Below, piece after piece: positions 34,539 to 47,659 of a DNA stretch of 64,000 nt. The position numbers and the translations under genes are program-made. Source of the DNA: Daldinia sp. FL1419 (taxonomy: Eukaryota; Ascomycota; Sordariomycetes; Xylariales; Hypoxylaceae); contig MU623344.1 of the NCBI GenBank assembly GCA_025201765.1, positions 1-64,000 on the forward strand, written 5' to 3'. Each line of letters begins with the position of its first letter. The first letter of the stretch is position 1. The notes under the pieces are model-generated. The model made no database searches, had not been told where the DNA came from, and worked only from the letters and a program-made list of their open reading frames with translations.

Positions 34539-37500
34539 GGGCAGGGTCTAATTTAATTCCACTGTACATCACTGGGTGCATTAGGTGCAGACCGACTTGA
34601 TGACACGAAACGACATGTTAAATCTCGCAGGCTACGAGCAGGAGCTGACGCACATTAGCGATGACGAACATGAACAATAAACAACTTCAGAGTCGTTAGC
34701 ACAGAGGAGTTTGTCTTTGATTTGGCCGGTCTTTCTTTTGGCTCGCAAACGTAACGAATTCGGAACGCTTAGGATACCGCCGGACGCCCTGACCACACCC
34801 CCCGGGGACGGAACGGCGGCGGAATCAAACTTGTATGTATGATGGCGAGGTGTTTTTCGAGTAATTTAAGATATCTTACGACCCCTTAAGATCGATGCTT
34901 ATTGGCGTATAAAATAATTATTCTACCCCCTACCTTTGCTGTTACTCTTGTTATGCATATGTTCCTGGCCCTGTGAATAAAGCGCTCTAGTAGCCGTAAT
35001 GATATGAAAATTCTAGCTTCACGATTTTAATAGCCCTACGCAATCCCAAAGCATATGAATCATTTTAAGGATTCTAAACTGGGATCACAAATCACTGGCC
35101 CATTGTATTTGAAACCATCGCTTTAGGTTCTTGTCTCATGTGCAGCTAGGCGCTTAGTTTTTTATCTGCTAATGACTAAATATATGACAACAAGCAAGCG
35201 ATCTTGGAGATTGCTTTTGAGCGTTTTCTCGTAGTCGACATTACTATTATACTTCCTAGCAGCCTTCGAAATATTGAAAACGTGATTGGTGTAAGTGATG
35301 AACGCTTTCACTAAGAGTATCTGCCAATCCCGAACTAGGTCTCAGGGGTCCAGATCTAGATGCATTATGCAACTAATCTATCATCCGGATACTGAGCCAC
35401 GTACACTAACTTACAGCAAGCTGGACACGACGTCGTTAGTGAAGGGAATAACGTAAAAAGGCGGCATTGGAATGTCTCGATTAATAGAAGCTTACTGTCC
35501 TCCGTAGAATCGGACTGGTTGGCATGTTAATAGGCGACGTTGAGGTTGGCACGTATAGTGTCTTAGACAATTAGCTATGGCGCCACGGATACTGATTCCT
35601 CTAGGTTGTAATACTTTTATAATGTAGTACATTAGGTCTGGGGTGGAATATTAACCTAGATACTTTGCTTTGGGTGGTTATATCAACAACGCTCTCGCTT
35701 TGGTGAAGTATGCCATCCCTCTATCCGAATATTCTATTCGGATACCAGCGATTATAATTACCTATATATCGAGAAGATGGACACTCGTAGCGGCCCACAC
35801 CAAGATATACATGCGCGACATAGAAGATAGTATTAGATCGTCGTTTTCTACACATAGCCTATGGTCTTCACGTGTGCCATCCAAGAATAGGGGTATAGGT
35901 CTCTTAGCCATGCACACACACACACTCCGCCTACCCCTTCTACGTAAAGGATAAGTAGCAATAGTATCATAAGAGCGAAATTTACTACCTCACCAGAGGC
36001 GATTAGAATCACAAGTGAACCATTGTAAGTTTTAGATAGTAAAGAAACGACACGGTGCGTAGATACCAGGCTAAAACCCACAGCCTCAGTCTGCAGGAGT
36101 GCGATATATCATGACGGCTATACTTCGCCCTCGACCGAAAATATATTTAATATATACTCTCCTCGGGCCGAAAGAGGGTTGAGGAATAGCGGTAGATTTC
36201 TAGGTAGTAATGTGTCCTGACGCTCGTCAAAGGTGCTCCTAATCCCTTTATCTTTAAGGAAGCTCATCATGTCCTCATAGCTTACTTACGGTATTTCTCG
36301 AACACATCTCCTAGTGGCAGGTATAGCAGCTTAATAAGGCCTCAAATCGGCTGAGAGATCAACAAAAATGCGTTCAACTAAGGCACAGAGCGTTTCCCAT
36401 TCACTATAAGGTTGGAAACGTATCTAGCTTCACCGCGCATCGAATTCTTCATGTGTTACTATGAAACCCGTCCTCCTAAAAAAATTAATTAAGGTAATAT
36501 ATGTGAATAGGAAATAATTATGAATCGTGGAGTGGGTAGTGGCGAACCAATGTTTGAGTGAATCGCGGCGCGATGGTTGTAGGGGTTGCAGGTATCGAAA
36601 TGTGCGGCTAAGACTTCACTCTCCATTTCCCGATAGATTCCGATTCGGAACGATATTCCTTGGTGTAATTAAGTAGATGAGTCCAAGAAATAATTAGTTG
36701 AATTGTGAGTTAGATGTGGAAAAAGAAACAAATACAAAAGGCTCAGTCGCCATAGACCCCAAAGGGGGGTCGAACGGCCAACCTACGAAAATCTCCAACA
36801 CACATCAGCAAAGGAGTTTTACTGACCCGTCTTGACGCCTTTACAGCGATGCCACGGGGGCTTATCCTTCTCAGTCGTCAAGCTTCGGTCGAAAGGACAT
36901 TCTATTGCTGCAGTATATACACCTATATATATATTGCCTACAGGTGTTTGTAGAATTGCATGGCCCAACCCCACCTACTACCGTGGAAAACTGCGCAGGT
37001 ACGTGTTGTCACTGTGTCGGATAGTTGTCACGGGTGACCTACACGCATGTAGACGCGCCCTTATATGTTATCTCTTGACTTGAAGTAGGGGATAGCTTAT
37101 AGGGCCTTATCTTTTTCGCAAGACAGCGACAGCATATCTCTCAACCTACATAAGTCATATCGAGGATTTAAGGATACCTAAGCAAAACAATCCCCGTGTG
37201 CTTGCATTAGATGCGATCGAACAGCGTCAATCGAGAGGCAGATATCTCAATCACCCCGATATCGATACGGCTGGATTCGTCGATCAATCTGGCTCAGCAT
37301 TAGTAGGTAGTGTATCATCGAGGTAAAAGGCATTCTGGTATAGTTTCATATGATCCATACAATATGACGCCGTTGGGGTTTCGGCATAATTGCCATGACT
37401 ACATTCGAGTGTCCTAGTGGCAGTAATAGGGACGGGAAATCCGCCCGTCATGAAAATCAGGGGTTAAGAATCACGGCAACCTAACAACATAGATCTACAG

Positions 37501-38500
37501 CCTCCTTTACAACTAGAACGGCCGAGAGTGGTCTGTTTCAAACATACCTAATATCTGATGGTACCGGTAAATAAACAGACGCGTCCCGACGCAGAATTCG
37601 AGGTCGAAAGGATGTAGACAGATTGAACTTCTTAGAATAGCGACGCAACATACAGTCCTATGATCAATGAAATGAACATGGGCTCCGGCTGCATACGGCA
37701 ATAGCCAAATTCAAACAATGCAGCTTTTGGAGAACGTTGGAGAGAGCGACTCTAAGATAGTATACATGGCTGTATATAATAGTAGCCGGAACTCGAGCTT
37801 CCCTAATATTTAGCATCAGGTAGTACGGAGGTGAATACAGATGTGCTCCTTCGGCATGGGTTACGCCGGGGAGACAAATCCTACTGCATGAGCACTGCCT
37901 CCCGTTTAAAGCCGGCAAGTGGGCGGATGGGATAGAAATATATGCCGTTTTAAGCGCCGGTACGACTTTCGTGAATGCGGCGGGATTTTCGCGTGAAATC
38001 CAGATTAACATTCGAGCACGTTGAGCATTCGAATCCAACCTAGTAGCTAGAGCACCACAGCGTTGACCATGAGAAATGACGAGCATAAAAGAGAGGTGTG
38101 TGCGTGTCACCGGGTTACTGAACTGGGAAAGCATCTAGATGAGTGCATTTTGGGTAATGCACCGATCCATGTTAGATGGATAGAGCTCCTAGCTAACCCG
38201 GCATCTCGGCCACGGGTGGTTATCTTGAAGGTGAAGTGTCAATGCAGAAATAGGGACTGACTTGTCGAGGTAACTTCAGGTTTACGATAGGAAATATTCT
38301 ACCTTATTGGACATTCGACATCCTTGGCTGTGTAAGGTACGGTATTAAAGCTCTTGGATCTGCAGAAGCTCGAAGCTTGGAGGCCTGAGAAATGCGGCCA
38401 AGTTGTGATGATGGTGTGTTCATGTTGCAGTTGAATCCGATCATAGGGCCAAGCCCAAAGAGGCTACTACTAAAATAACAATATAGCTACATCTTATAAG

Positions 38501-38550
38501 TAGGTAGGCCTGGTAGGTAGGTAGGTAGGTAGGTAGGTAGGTAGGTAGGA
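38501..38550. repeat. TAGG tandem array
   Basis: About eleven TAGG units, interrupted once by CCTGG, form the longest array of the tetranucleotide that is scattered through all intergenic parts of this window. Confidence 0.9.
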
Positions 38551-38690
38551 CGTATGTGGATATACCTATATACCCATGTACCTAGAGGTACATATAAGTA
38601 AAAGATTTTAATTTGTCTTTGAATTTGTCGGTGTGGGAAGTGCAGAACCTGGTGAGCATTAAAATACGGACGTATGAACGTTTGAGGCAT

Positions 38691-38732
38691 GTGAGAAAGT
38701 GAGAAAGTGAGAAAGTAAGAAAGTGGGAAAGT
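38691..38732. repeat. GTGAGAAA tandem repeat
   Basis: An 8-base unit (GTGAGAAA) is repeated about five times with point changes in the later copies. It lies in non-coding DNA. Confidence 0.85.
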
Positions 38733-39418
38733 TGAAGTCGTAGATGCCTCTTAATACCGCAAACGGTAACTACCTCAAAATAAGTGCAATTACGTACTTC
38801 TCATGTAGGTAACTCGCGGTACTTTAACTCTTCTAATCGAATGATGTGGGGTTCCTGAATTTAGTGCATCTAAGTGCACATAAGTGTGTACCTAAGTGTA
38901 CATACTAGCAAGGGCTAATTCTAGTGCTTCTCCAAGTTGCAATTGGTGGTAAGCTGCGGTTTTCGGCGTCCTAAAAGTCCAAGATTTTTTTTTCCTTGGT
39001 CACGGTACAAAAGTTCTCCAAGGATAGCAGTAGGTATCCAGTATCGCGGCCACTTTATCTGCCCCTCCTCATAGTATCCTAATAATGTGAACTTGAAAAA
39101 CTTACACATAGCAACATATAATTTTACTTCTTCTAGGTTAGTCATTTCAGATAAATAAATCCAAGTACCTAACTTCAATTGGTTCGCCTATTATTCCTTG
39201 TATTTTCTTCTCCCATGTTGTGCTATTTACCTTCCGAGTATAAACTGACTCAATTCGCCCTTCAATTTAGTTTCTCTCCCTTCGAAGTTTTTTTTTCCTT
39301 TTTTCTTAAAGCTTCGTCGCCGGCAGCTTGATCTCAGTCGCGATACCACGGCTGTACAGGCCGTGGAAGTGTCAATTGGACTTGAGGAATTAGTCGTCCG
39401 CTTTTCGACTCCTAGACC

Positions 39419-42174
39419 ATGCTGTCGGCACGCGCAGTGCGAGCAGCCGTGAGGGCTGGCTCCCGTCGTGTTTCCCCCCGTGTCGCCCGTTTGACTCCTG
39501 CTGTCGCTACGAGCCTTCCCCTGCGAACTTCGCAAGCCGCCTACTCTTCCGCCCGATCGAACGACTCGACTACCCGCGCCGCCGTAATCCAGGTGCTCAA
39601 CAACGTCGGATCCAAGCGAGAGGTCAAGCAGTACCTTTCTCACTTCTCCTCCGTCTCCTCTCAGCAATTCGCTGTGATTAAGGTCGGAGGCGCTATTCTG
39701 ACCGACTACCTGGACGAACTCTGTTCTTCGTTGGCCTTCCTATACCATGTCGGGCTTTTTCCTATCATTGTCCATGGTGCTGGCCCCCAGCTCAACAAGC
39801 TCCTCGAGGAGGCTGGCGTCGAGCCCGAGTTCGAAGAGGGAATTCGTATTACGGACGGCAAGACCTTGGGAATTGCGAGGCGACTTTTCCTAGCCGAAAA
39901 TCTAAAGCTCGTTCAACGTCTAGAAGAAATGGGCGTCCGCGCTCGTCCTATCACTTCTAGTGTTTTCACCGCCGACTACCTCAACAAGGACAAGTGGAAG
40001 TTCGTCGGAAAGATCACCGAAGTTAATAAGGAGCCGATCCAAACTGCCATAGAGAATGGCTATCTGCCCATTCTTACTTCCATGGCGGAGACAAGGGAGG
40101 GTCAGGTATTGAATGTCAATGCCGATGTCGCAGCAGGAGAACTGGCCCGCGAACTCGAACCGCTAAAGGTTGTCTATCTAAGTGAGAAGGGTGGGCTGTT
40201 TGACGGCAACGTGCAGAAGATCTCTGCCATCAATCTTGATGAGGAATATGACCACATCATGTCACAACCTTGGTGCAAGTTTGGGACCCGATTAAAGATT
40301 CGCGAAATCAAGGAGCTTCTAGACACTCTTCCGCGATCGTCCAGTGTTGCTATCATACATCCTGCTGACTTACAGAAGGAATTATTCACAGATTCTGGAG
40401 CTGGTACCCTTATTCGCCGAGGCGACAAGCTAATGACTGCGGAGAGCGTTGCAGATTTTAGTGATCTCGAAAAATTGAAGGATGTACTTGTCAGGGATCG
40501 TGAGGTTCGTGATGCTAGGGCTACAGTAGACCGGTACTTGGAATTTTTGAGCGGTCGAAAGTTCAAGGCTTATTTCGATGAACCCATGAAAGCTCTTGCG
40601 GTCGTCCTTGACCCCGCTCCAGACCAGTCATACTCGACCTTGGCTACACTGACAATAACTAAATCCGGATGGTTGACCAACGTCGCTGATAACCTCTTTG
40701 CTGCGATTAAGAAGGAATATCCTAGCTTGGTCTGGACTGTCAAGGCTGATGACGAGAACCTCACATGGTTCTTTGACAAGGCTGATGGAAGTATTGTTAG
40801 GGGCAACGATGTTATGTTTTGGTACGGTATAGAGCCCGGCGAGGAGTTAAACAAGCTTATGAGAGAGTTCACCCTCCATGGCCGAGCAATGCTTGGCGAC
40901 TCTAACTTGGAGTCGAGACTCCACCGAGCAGCTCAGGTTGCTTCTGAGAATCTACGAGCGCATTTCGCTTCTGGTTCTGTTGCCAACCAGGCGCGGGGAT
41001 ACTCTACTCTTGCCCGTCGTCCTGTTCTAGGAGCCACACCCATGAGCGCTTTCTTGCGCGGATCGCGCAGAGGCTTCGCCACCGAGACCAACCCTAACCC
41101 CCCATACGGCAAGAAGCACGCATCAAACACGCAGCCTTCCAGGGTTGCGCTAATTGGTGCTCGAGGATATACCGGCCAGAATCTAATTAGTCTTATCAAC
41201 ACGCATCCCAATTTCGAGCTTCGCCACGTATCATCGCGAGAATTAGCAGGGCAAAAGCTAGAAGGTTATACGAAAAAGGATATCACTTATGAGAACCTAA
41301 GCTTTGACGACGTGTATGAAATGGAGAAGAAAGGCAAGATAGACGTGTGGGTGATGGCATTACCGAACGGTGTTTGCAAGCCGTACGTTGACGCTATCAA
41401 TAAGGCCAAGGAATCTTCTTCCAGGGAAGATAACAGCATAATTGTTGACCTCTCTGCCGATTACCGGTTTGATAAATCGTGGACGTATGGTCTTCCCGAG
41501 CTAGTCAAGCGATCGAAAATTGCTCAAGCCACCCATATCTCGAATCCTGGTTGCTACGCCACAGCGGCTCAACTCGGCATCGCCCCCCTAGTCGAGTATC
41601 TCGGTGGCCAGCCTACCGTTTTTGGAGTTTCTGGATATTCAGGAGCAGGAACCAAACCATCTGCGAAGAACAACGTGGAGCTCCTAACAAACAACATCAT
41701 TCCCTACAGTCTAACGGATCATATCCATGAGAAGGAGATTAGCAGCCAGCTTGGTGTTGATGTAGGATTCATTCCCCACGTTGCAGTGTGGTTCCAGGGC
41801 ATTCACCACACAATCAACATCCCCTTAAACAAGACCATGACTTCGCGAGACATTAGACAAATGTACCAAGATAGATATGCGGGCGAAAAGCTAGTCAAGG
41901 TAGTGGGAGAGGCACCGTTAGTAAAGGCCATTAGCGGCAAGCACGGTGTCGAGATAGGAGGATTCGCCGTCCACAGTTCCGGGAAGCGAGCAGTTATCTG
42001 CGTGACGATTGATAACCTTCTCAAGGGTGCTGCAACACAATGTTTGCGTAAGTATTCTGATCTCTATGATCCACCCAATTTTATAAGGACCAGGAGAGAC
42101 TAACATATCCAACAGAAAACATGAACTTGGCTCGCGGATATGCGGAGTTTGAGGGTATACCTCCAATGGAATAG
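39419..42174 (+). CDS. arg5,6: Acetylglutamate kinase / acetylglutamyl-phosphate reductase
   Basis: Two exons, 39419-42047 and 42116-42174, give 895 residues. The short second exon supplies the conserved C-terminus ending in EGIPPME. The Arg/Ala/Ser-rich first 50 residues form a mitochondrial presequence. The kinase domain follows (VIKVGGAILTDYLDEL, then IVHGAGPQLN), then a vertebrate-NAGS-like acyltransferase-fold segment around residues 360-510. A basic, processing-site-like linker precedes the reductase, which has the dinucleotide motif IGARGYTGQN and the active Cys712 in SNPGCYAT. As in yeast ARG5,6 the precursor is cleaved into two enzymes catalysing steps two and three of ornithine/arginine synthesis in mitochondria. 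The fungal kinase is usually feedback-inhibited by arginine. Confidence 0.97.
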
Positions 42175-43044
42175 AAGGTGTTCTTTATTGGAAGCGGGTT
42201 CTCGGGATTGGACGTTTGGCGATGTAAAATTTATGTATATACTGAAGCTGTGCGAAGCGTTAAAAAAGTGTTCATAAATCCGGCACGAGCCTAAAAGTGC
42301 CCAGGGACGATCCTATTTCCCGAATAGAATCGGTACGCTTCGCCGCTGAAGTTTCCAGATTTCTAGATGGTGTTGGGTATCTTGCCAACAAAATCTACCT
42401 GCCTTGGGTAAGGTAAGGTAAGGTAAAAGCGGTATTCTAATCTAGCTTATAGGAAGACTAGTTAGAGGGCATTCCAGCAAAAAATTTTGAATTAGTATAG
42501 TTATACGTTTTATCGAATACGGAAACACGGAGTGTACCCGATCATCGAGACTCGGACTCGGAATTTCAAATCAGACGATCAAAGTTAAGAAAGTCGACAA
42601 TTCGGCTTCTGTAAATAACAAACGGCAGTCTCCGTCAAAAGACGCCGTTTGAAAGTATTCGAAAAAGGAGAGCCAGACACCGAATAACTAGGCCAATTGG
42701 TTAACCGGGTAGATTAGCGTAGTGGGGTTTCTAGTTAAACAAGTGCTCTAGCCAAACCCCTGAAGGCGTGTTCCGATGGCGGATGGCGGGGTGACTTTTG
42801 GGGGATGACTTGGCGGGGCAAACGGGGCAAACGGGGCAGAATTTCGGCGCCAAAAAAGCAGTCGATTTCATTGCGAAATGCGGTCCGAAATTCATATAAA
42901 TCATACCTGGTATGTATAAAACTTCACAGAGGGGGGGGTTGACGACATAAGTTTGACTCGTATTTTCGAAGGTCTTTACAACGATCAAATACCTGGGAAC
43001 AAAATCTGACCTTGAAATTAGTTCAATTAAGTCCCCCAGTAACA
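42175..43044. other. Intergenic between two biosynthetic genes
   Basis: No gene. It holds a short GGTAA tandem at 42407-42425 and a GGGGCAAAC triplication at 42812-42838. The region contains the terminator of ARG5,6 and the promoter of the aspartate-semialdehyde dehydrogenase gene. Confidence 0.5.
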
Positions 43045-44353
43045 ATGGCATCCCAATTCCCTACTAAGAAATGCGGTAAGAGCTCTTCCTCGGTGCCAAT
43101 GGCAAAAAGAAATTGCATACTAAACTATATTTGCCATGCAAAGGTGTGCTAGGATGCACTGGCTCTGTGGGCCAGCGGTTCATCTTACTCCTATCGCAGC
43201 ACCCGCACTTCGTCCTCCACGCCGTAGGAGCATCGTCTAGGTCCGCCGGCAAGAAATACAAGGATGCCGTAAGATGGAAGCAGGCGTCTCCCATGGGCCC
43301 CGTAGGCGAGCTCGTCGTCCGCGAGTGTAAAGCCAGCGAATTCGCCGACTGCGATGTAGTCTTCAGCGGCCTAGACTCAGACGTCGCTGGTGAGATCGGT
43401 ACGTTCAAATTATCTACCTCTAAGGCGATCCTCCCTTGATATATCGACAGACCATGTGACTAACACGGACCTCGTTCGCAGAGATGGAATTCCTCAAGGC
43501 GAACCTAGCCGTCTTCTCTAACGCGAAGAACTACCGTCGAGATCCCCTCGTACCCCTCGTCGTTCCTACCGTCAATCTACCTCACCTAGACCTAATCCCG
43601 CACCAGCGAAAACATCACGGCCTAGAGAAGGGGTTCCTAGTGTGCAACTCGAATTGTGCAGTCATCGGACTGGTGATCCCATTCGCGGCGCTACAGGCGC
43701 GTTTCGGTCCCGTCGACACCGTCAGCGTCGTCACTATGCAGGCCGTCTCCGGTGCTGGTTACCCGGGCGTCAGCAGCATGGACATCATGGATAACGTGGT
43801 GCCGTTTATCTCGGGCGAAGAAGACAAGCTGGAAACTGAGGCGCGCAAGATTCTTGGCGGCATCAACGGCGATGCTACCGCCTTCGTAGAGCAAGAGGAA
43901 CTCCGCGTGTCGGCGGCCTGTAACCGCGTCCCGGTGCTCGACGGCCACACAGCCTGTGTTTCGCTGCGATTCAAGAACAGACCCGCACCAAGCGCCGAGG
44001 ATGTACGTGCTACGCTCAGGGAGTACGTTAGTGAGGCCGAGAAGCTGGGCTGCCCGAGTGCCCCGCAGCCGAGTATCAAGGTATTCGATGAGCCCGACCG
44101 CCCGCAGCCGAGGCTCGATCGCGACTTGAGTCGTGGGTATACGGTTAGCGTAGGTCGAGTGCGCGAGGACGAGAGCGGGATCTTCGACATCAAATTTGTT
44201 GCGCTGAGCCACAACAGTAAGTTACTTCTTTTATATCCCATCCTCTGAGACTTAAAATGATAAATAATATTGACCCATTACACAGCCGTCATTGGAGCCG
44301 CTGGTTCCTCGATATTAAACGCCGAAGCGGCGGTGCTAAAAGGTTTCATCTAG
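43045..44353 (+). CDS. hom2: Aspartate-semialdehyde dehydrogenase
   Basis: Four exons (43045-43075, 43144-43398, 43482-44216, 44286-44353) join in frame to 362 residues, the usual fungal length. The tiny first exon codes only ten residues plus one base, and the last completes the TVIGAAGSSILNAE motif. The cofactor loop is GCTGSVGQR and the catalytic nucleophile is Cys154 in CNSNCAVIG. The C-terminal domain carries the dimer and substrate motifs around VSGAGYPGVSSMD. The enzyme reduces aspartyl phosphate with NADPH, feeding threonine, methionine and isoleucine synthesis in the cytosol. It has the same fold superfamily as the reductase half of the gene 870 bp upstream. Confidence 0.96.
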
Positions 44354-44855
44354 AAGTGCGGGCGAGCGAGCTTCTTGCTAGCATCTACGGGCGTTTGGCG
44401 GGTTGGTTCATTTGCATTGGGAAGATTAAAAAAGGGTGGCCAAGTGCCAAGGCAGACATATGTAGATATTGAATCCAGAAAAGAGATGGCGGGTGTGGAA
44501 TAAAAAATTTAATCTACCTACTTACCTCTTATCCTCAAGTCAGATATGTTCTGATGGCTTAAGCCTATCTTATGAAAGAGCAAATAGGAAGGTCTCGGGT
44601 AGATTTTGCGTTTCATCTAAGTTCTGTCTCGAGTCTTATGATGAGATAGAATGAGATAGTTCAATGGATGATATTTCTACCAAGCACGAGTTCAGCCACT
44701 CTTATTTCAACCAAGGGTGTCGTTCAAGAGCAATTCAACCCTTAAACTAGGAGGTACAAGCTGTGGTACTATTAAGTGGGGCGGGTATGAGAGAATATAG
44801 GTGGTAAAAAGAATCGATCTGACATGATTGGCCACGACAGGCTTCAATCAGCCAT
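44354..44855. other. Intergenic region before tRNA
   Basis: No gene seen. It contains the 3' end of the dehydrogenase transcript and the upstream flank of the tRNA gene. Confidence 0.5.
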
Positions 44856-44946
44856 GGTTTGGTGGTCTAGTGGTATGATTCTCGCTTAGGGTACACCCTT
44901 TGCAATAGCATGCGAGAGGTCCCGGGTTCAATCCCCGGCCAAACCC
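44856..44946 (+). tRNA. tRNA-Pro(AGG) with 19-nt intron
   Basis: The acceptor stem GGTTTGG pairs with CCAAACC, the D arm is GTCTAGTGGTATGA, and the anticodon stem CTCGC/GCGAG closes the loop TTAGGGT with anticodon AGG. The T arm is CCGGG-TTCAATC-CCCGG. A 19-nt intron (44892-44910) sits between loop positions 37 and 38, the standard place. An encoded discriminator C follows and no CCA is encoded, as expected in a eukaryote. A T-rich tract follows the gene from about 44980 and may serve as the polymerase III terminator. Confidence 0.93.
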
Positions 44947-46514
44947 TTCACTTTTGAACTTTTTCAAGTTTGACCTGATTTATTTTTTCTGTACTTTTTT
45001 GTTTCGGATCTCACTGATCTGGGCTATTATTATTATTGTTCATTTTGATAGTTCATTAGCCACCACGTCGTCCTACTTACTTACTACGAATATTGAAGTG
45101 ACCTGATATGACGTGTGTTAAGTTTTTGATCAACCGGTATAGGGTTCAATATACTCTATAGAATTCGGATGGTTTTGGATCACTCTGCTACTATTACCTA
45201 CCTACCTACTACCTACCTACCTACCTACCTACTATACCTTAGGTGTTGGAATGTAAGCTCGCGTGAAAATAATTATAAAGCCAAGCTTCAATGCTCGTTG
45301 GAAAAGCTACGAGTCGAGGAGTATTATGATTTATTTGTGTGGATAATCATGCAATCGTGTAAGAGATACTTCGTAGCATCGGAATAGATCGGTTGATGTA
45401 ACATACATAATTACCTACCTAGGTACATTGCCAGCTAAGATTCATTTGTATTCTCGACGTCCTGGGTTTTATTTTCTAGCGTCGGGAAGCTCAGGATATA
45501 GTTGGAAACATCACATCCACAGCGTCAAGCTATGAAACTATCTACATATTAGTTACCAGCAACGTATGTAACCCCGTTACAGATCGCGCTTGTTGCTATT
45601 ACAAAGTAGGTACCTAGGTAGATTACTCGTAGCTACCGGTGCTTAGGCCGTACGTAGTCTTCAGAATCAAGCCCCCCCCCCCCAGATGCCGAGAGGCTTC
45701 GTAGTGACTTAATCGATAATATCAACACTCAGGTACAAGGCTTGACACACACAAACCTCACCCACTAAGTGACAAACAACATGAAGACTCTGTAAGCTGA
45801 GATAAAGCAAGTGCTCCAACAACAAATCAACAGTGGTTTCATAAATACAAGCTATTGTGATAGGTAATAACTGAGTGAGTGCTTTGGGGCGGGTATTGGT
45901 GGTATCCTTAAGCAGGAACTACGATCACATTGATTCTTCTTCAACCCAGAATACGCTTGGAAACCTACTCAACGATACTATTATATGAACGAAACATCAC
46001 TATGGTATGCTATTTCTGACAAAGTATATCCCCGCCTTCGACCAACATCGGCTTATTCGTTTCATGCTTCCTTGTCTAGGATCTATCTCCGTCTACTATA
46101 ATATTTCCACGACCAGTCGGGTCCAAGCCTCCAGAAGAAACGCTTTTCGAGGTCCAGTTAGACTATACGATAGTCATAGACTAGCAAACTGCCGCGTCTC
46201 AATTCACTGGCATGCGTAATCTTTCTTCCAGGTCATATACATAGTATACGCTTCCCGTATCAGATGATTCAGTTGGTAGTCTCGTTAGTATTACAGCTAA
46301 GCAACCCTTCAGTACGTCGCCCGTCCACCACCTGTCCAACGTATTAACACAGCTCAGGGTATTCCACACGTGGTGGTATTCATGCTGACATACGAAACAA
46401 TAAAAGCCGCGCCCAAGATATACCCATTAGACCCCCCAAACTTACCTAGATATCATACTGATCCTCCGATTACTATATAGCTTCCACCTACGGTTTTAAT
46501 ATCATTACGCCACG
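44947..46514. other. Intergenic region with ACCT array
   Basis: No supported gene. An ACCT/TACCTACC array lies at 45195-45233, with isolated TACCTAGGTA motifs near 45413 and 45608. A run of eleven C occurs at about 45672-45683. Open frames at 45169-45387 and 46007-46219 show no domain. Confidence 0.5.
45195..45233. repeat. ACCT tandem array
   Basis: Eight or nine ACCT units are broken once by ACT. It is the reverse-strand form of the TAGG array at 38501-38550. Confidence 0.9.
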
Positions 46515-47179
46515 ATGTCTATAGACCCCGGGGTATTCATCATCCTCCACGCCGCCTTGCTCTGTCTCGGCAACCTTATTGTTTGCAATGCGGGTGCATG
46601 GCGAATCCAATTGATATCCGAGCGGTATGCGGCCGGTATCGTGATGGGTAAATTCATTGTAGGACTGAGTGTTGCTTTTGTGATGCTAGTCTACGTACGG
46701 TTCCAGATTAGCATACTTCTCGCGTTCTTCATGGTTTTTGTGGCGCCTATGATAGGAACCAGTTTCGGTAAACTTGCCGCGCAGGGTGTGCATGTAAGTC
46801 TACTTCTAATTTCGTTATGTATCATGTCCTAGAACCCGTTACGTCCTTCGGCTCTACCCCTATAATCTTTACTCACGCGGCACAGCTACAACAACGTCTT
46901 CCGATACCCAAACAGCGATCGATTGAAGAGATATCTGATAAAGATATCCCCTACACGGATACCCTCGATGAAGATACATCTACGACGAACTTGACTATTC
47001 AAGACGAGCCAGCACATAGGCCTATTTCTGCTCTAGCAACAAAGCTAAAGAATACGCCCTCGGATAACGCAGCCACGCGATGTAGCCAGATGGAGTTCAA
47101 GTCTGCTCTATCTCGTCGCAAGGGCAAGGAAATGAAAAAGTGTGTGACTTTTGCAGATACTGTGGTGTACATTGGGTGA
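46515..47179 (+). CDS. Small multi-pass membrane protein, 190 aa
   Basis: I do not recognise the family. Exons 46515-46793 and 46886-47179 are joined by a 92-nt GTAAGT...ACAG intron with phase 0 on both sides. An alternative acceptor at 46832 leads to a stop. The first exon codes three hydrophobic helices (about residues 7-25, 43-63 and 66-82) with short loops. The second exon is a soluble, acidic then basic tail rich in Ser, Thr, Asp and Lys, ending near a KKCVTFADTVVY strip that could be a peptide docking motif. It lies alone downstream of the tRNA gene. Confidence 0.6.
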
Positions 47180-47659
47180 GCGACTTATCCCCGGTATATT
47201 GGATGAAATTGATTATATTGACAGCTTAGGAGTTCTGACATATAAAGTACCTAATCATGAATGGTAGTATGGTAAAGCTTAAGAAGACCGTTAAATAGGC
47301 ACGATGGGTAGGTATATTGGGATAACGATTGGCTCGGATATACCCCTGATTCATTTTAATACCGATGGTATGTTTGATAGACGCATAGGTAGGATCGTGC
47401 TACATCATTGAGTACTATTTGTAGATTCTCGCCTGGGGAAATACTTTTCATAGGGGATTTCATCTTACCTCCGATAGCGAGTCACCATACGTCGTTTGAC
47501 CCAATATCAATCAGGTAACTTAGGACATCATAGATGTGTTCAACAACTCATACGCTTGTTTCTCTAATTCATACCTTCTATACCTACCTCCTAGAGCGCA
47601 ACGGGACAGGTAGCGCTATGCCAAGTCGAAAAGACCAAGAGCAAATCATCATACTTCTA
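47180..47659. other. Intergenic region
   Basis: Nothing recognisable. The 3' ends of two genes converge here. Confidence 0.5.

Larger units (their letters stand above)
34539..39418. other. Gene-poor stretch of 4.9 kb
   Basis: No gene is supported. Open frames (for example 35670-35954, 36832-37083, and 37664-38134 on the minus strand) are short, domain-free and often begin at non-ATG codons. The end of the stretch, about 39200-39418, should hold the ARG5,6 promoter and leader. Simple repeats at 38501-38550 and 38691-38732 are listed separately. Confidence 0.5.

Noticed and set aside
37664..38134. 156-codon open frame on the minus strand
   Set aside because: No domain, biased composition, no acceptable start context, and overlapping frames on the other strand are equally open.
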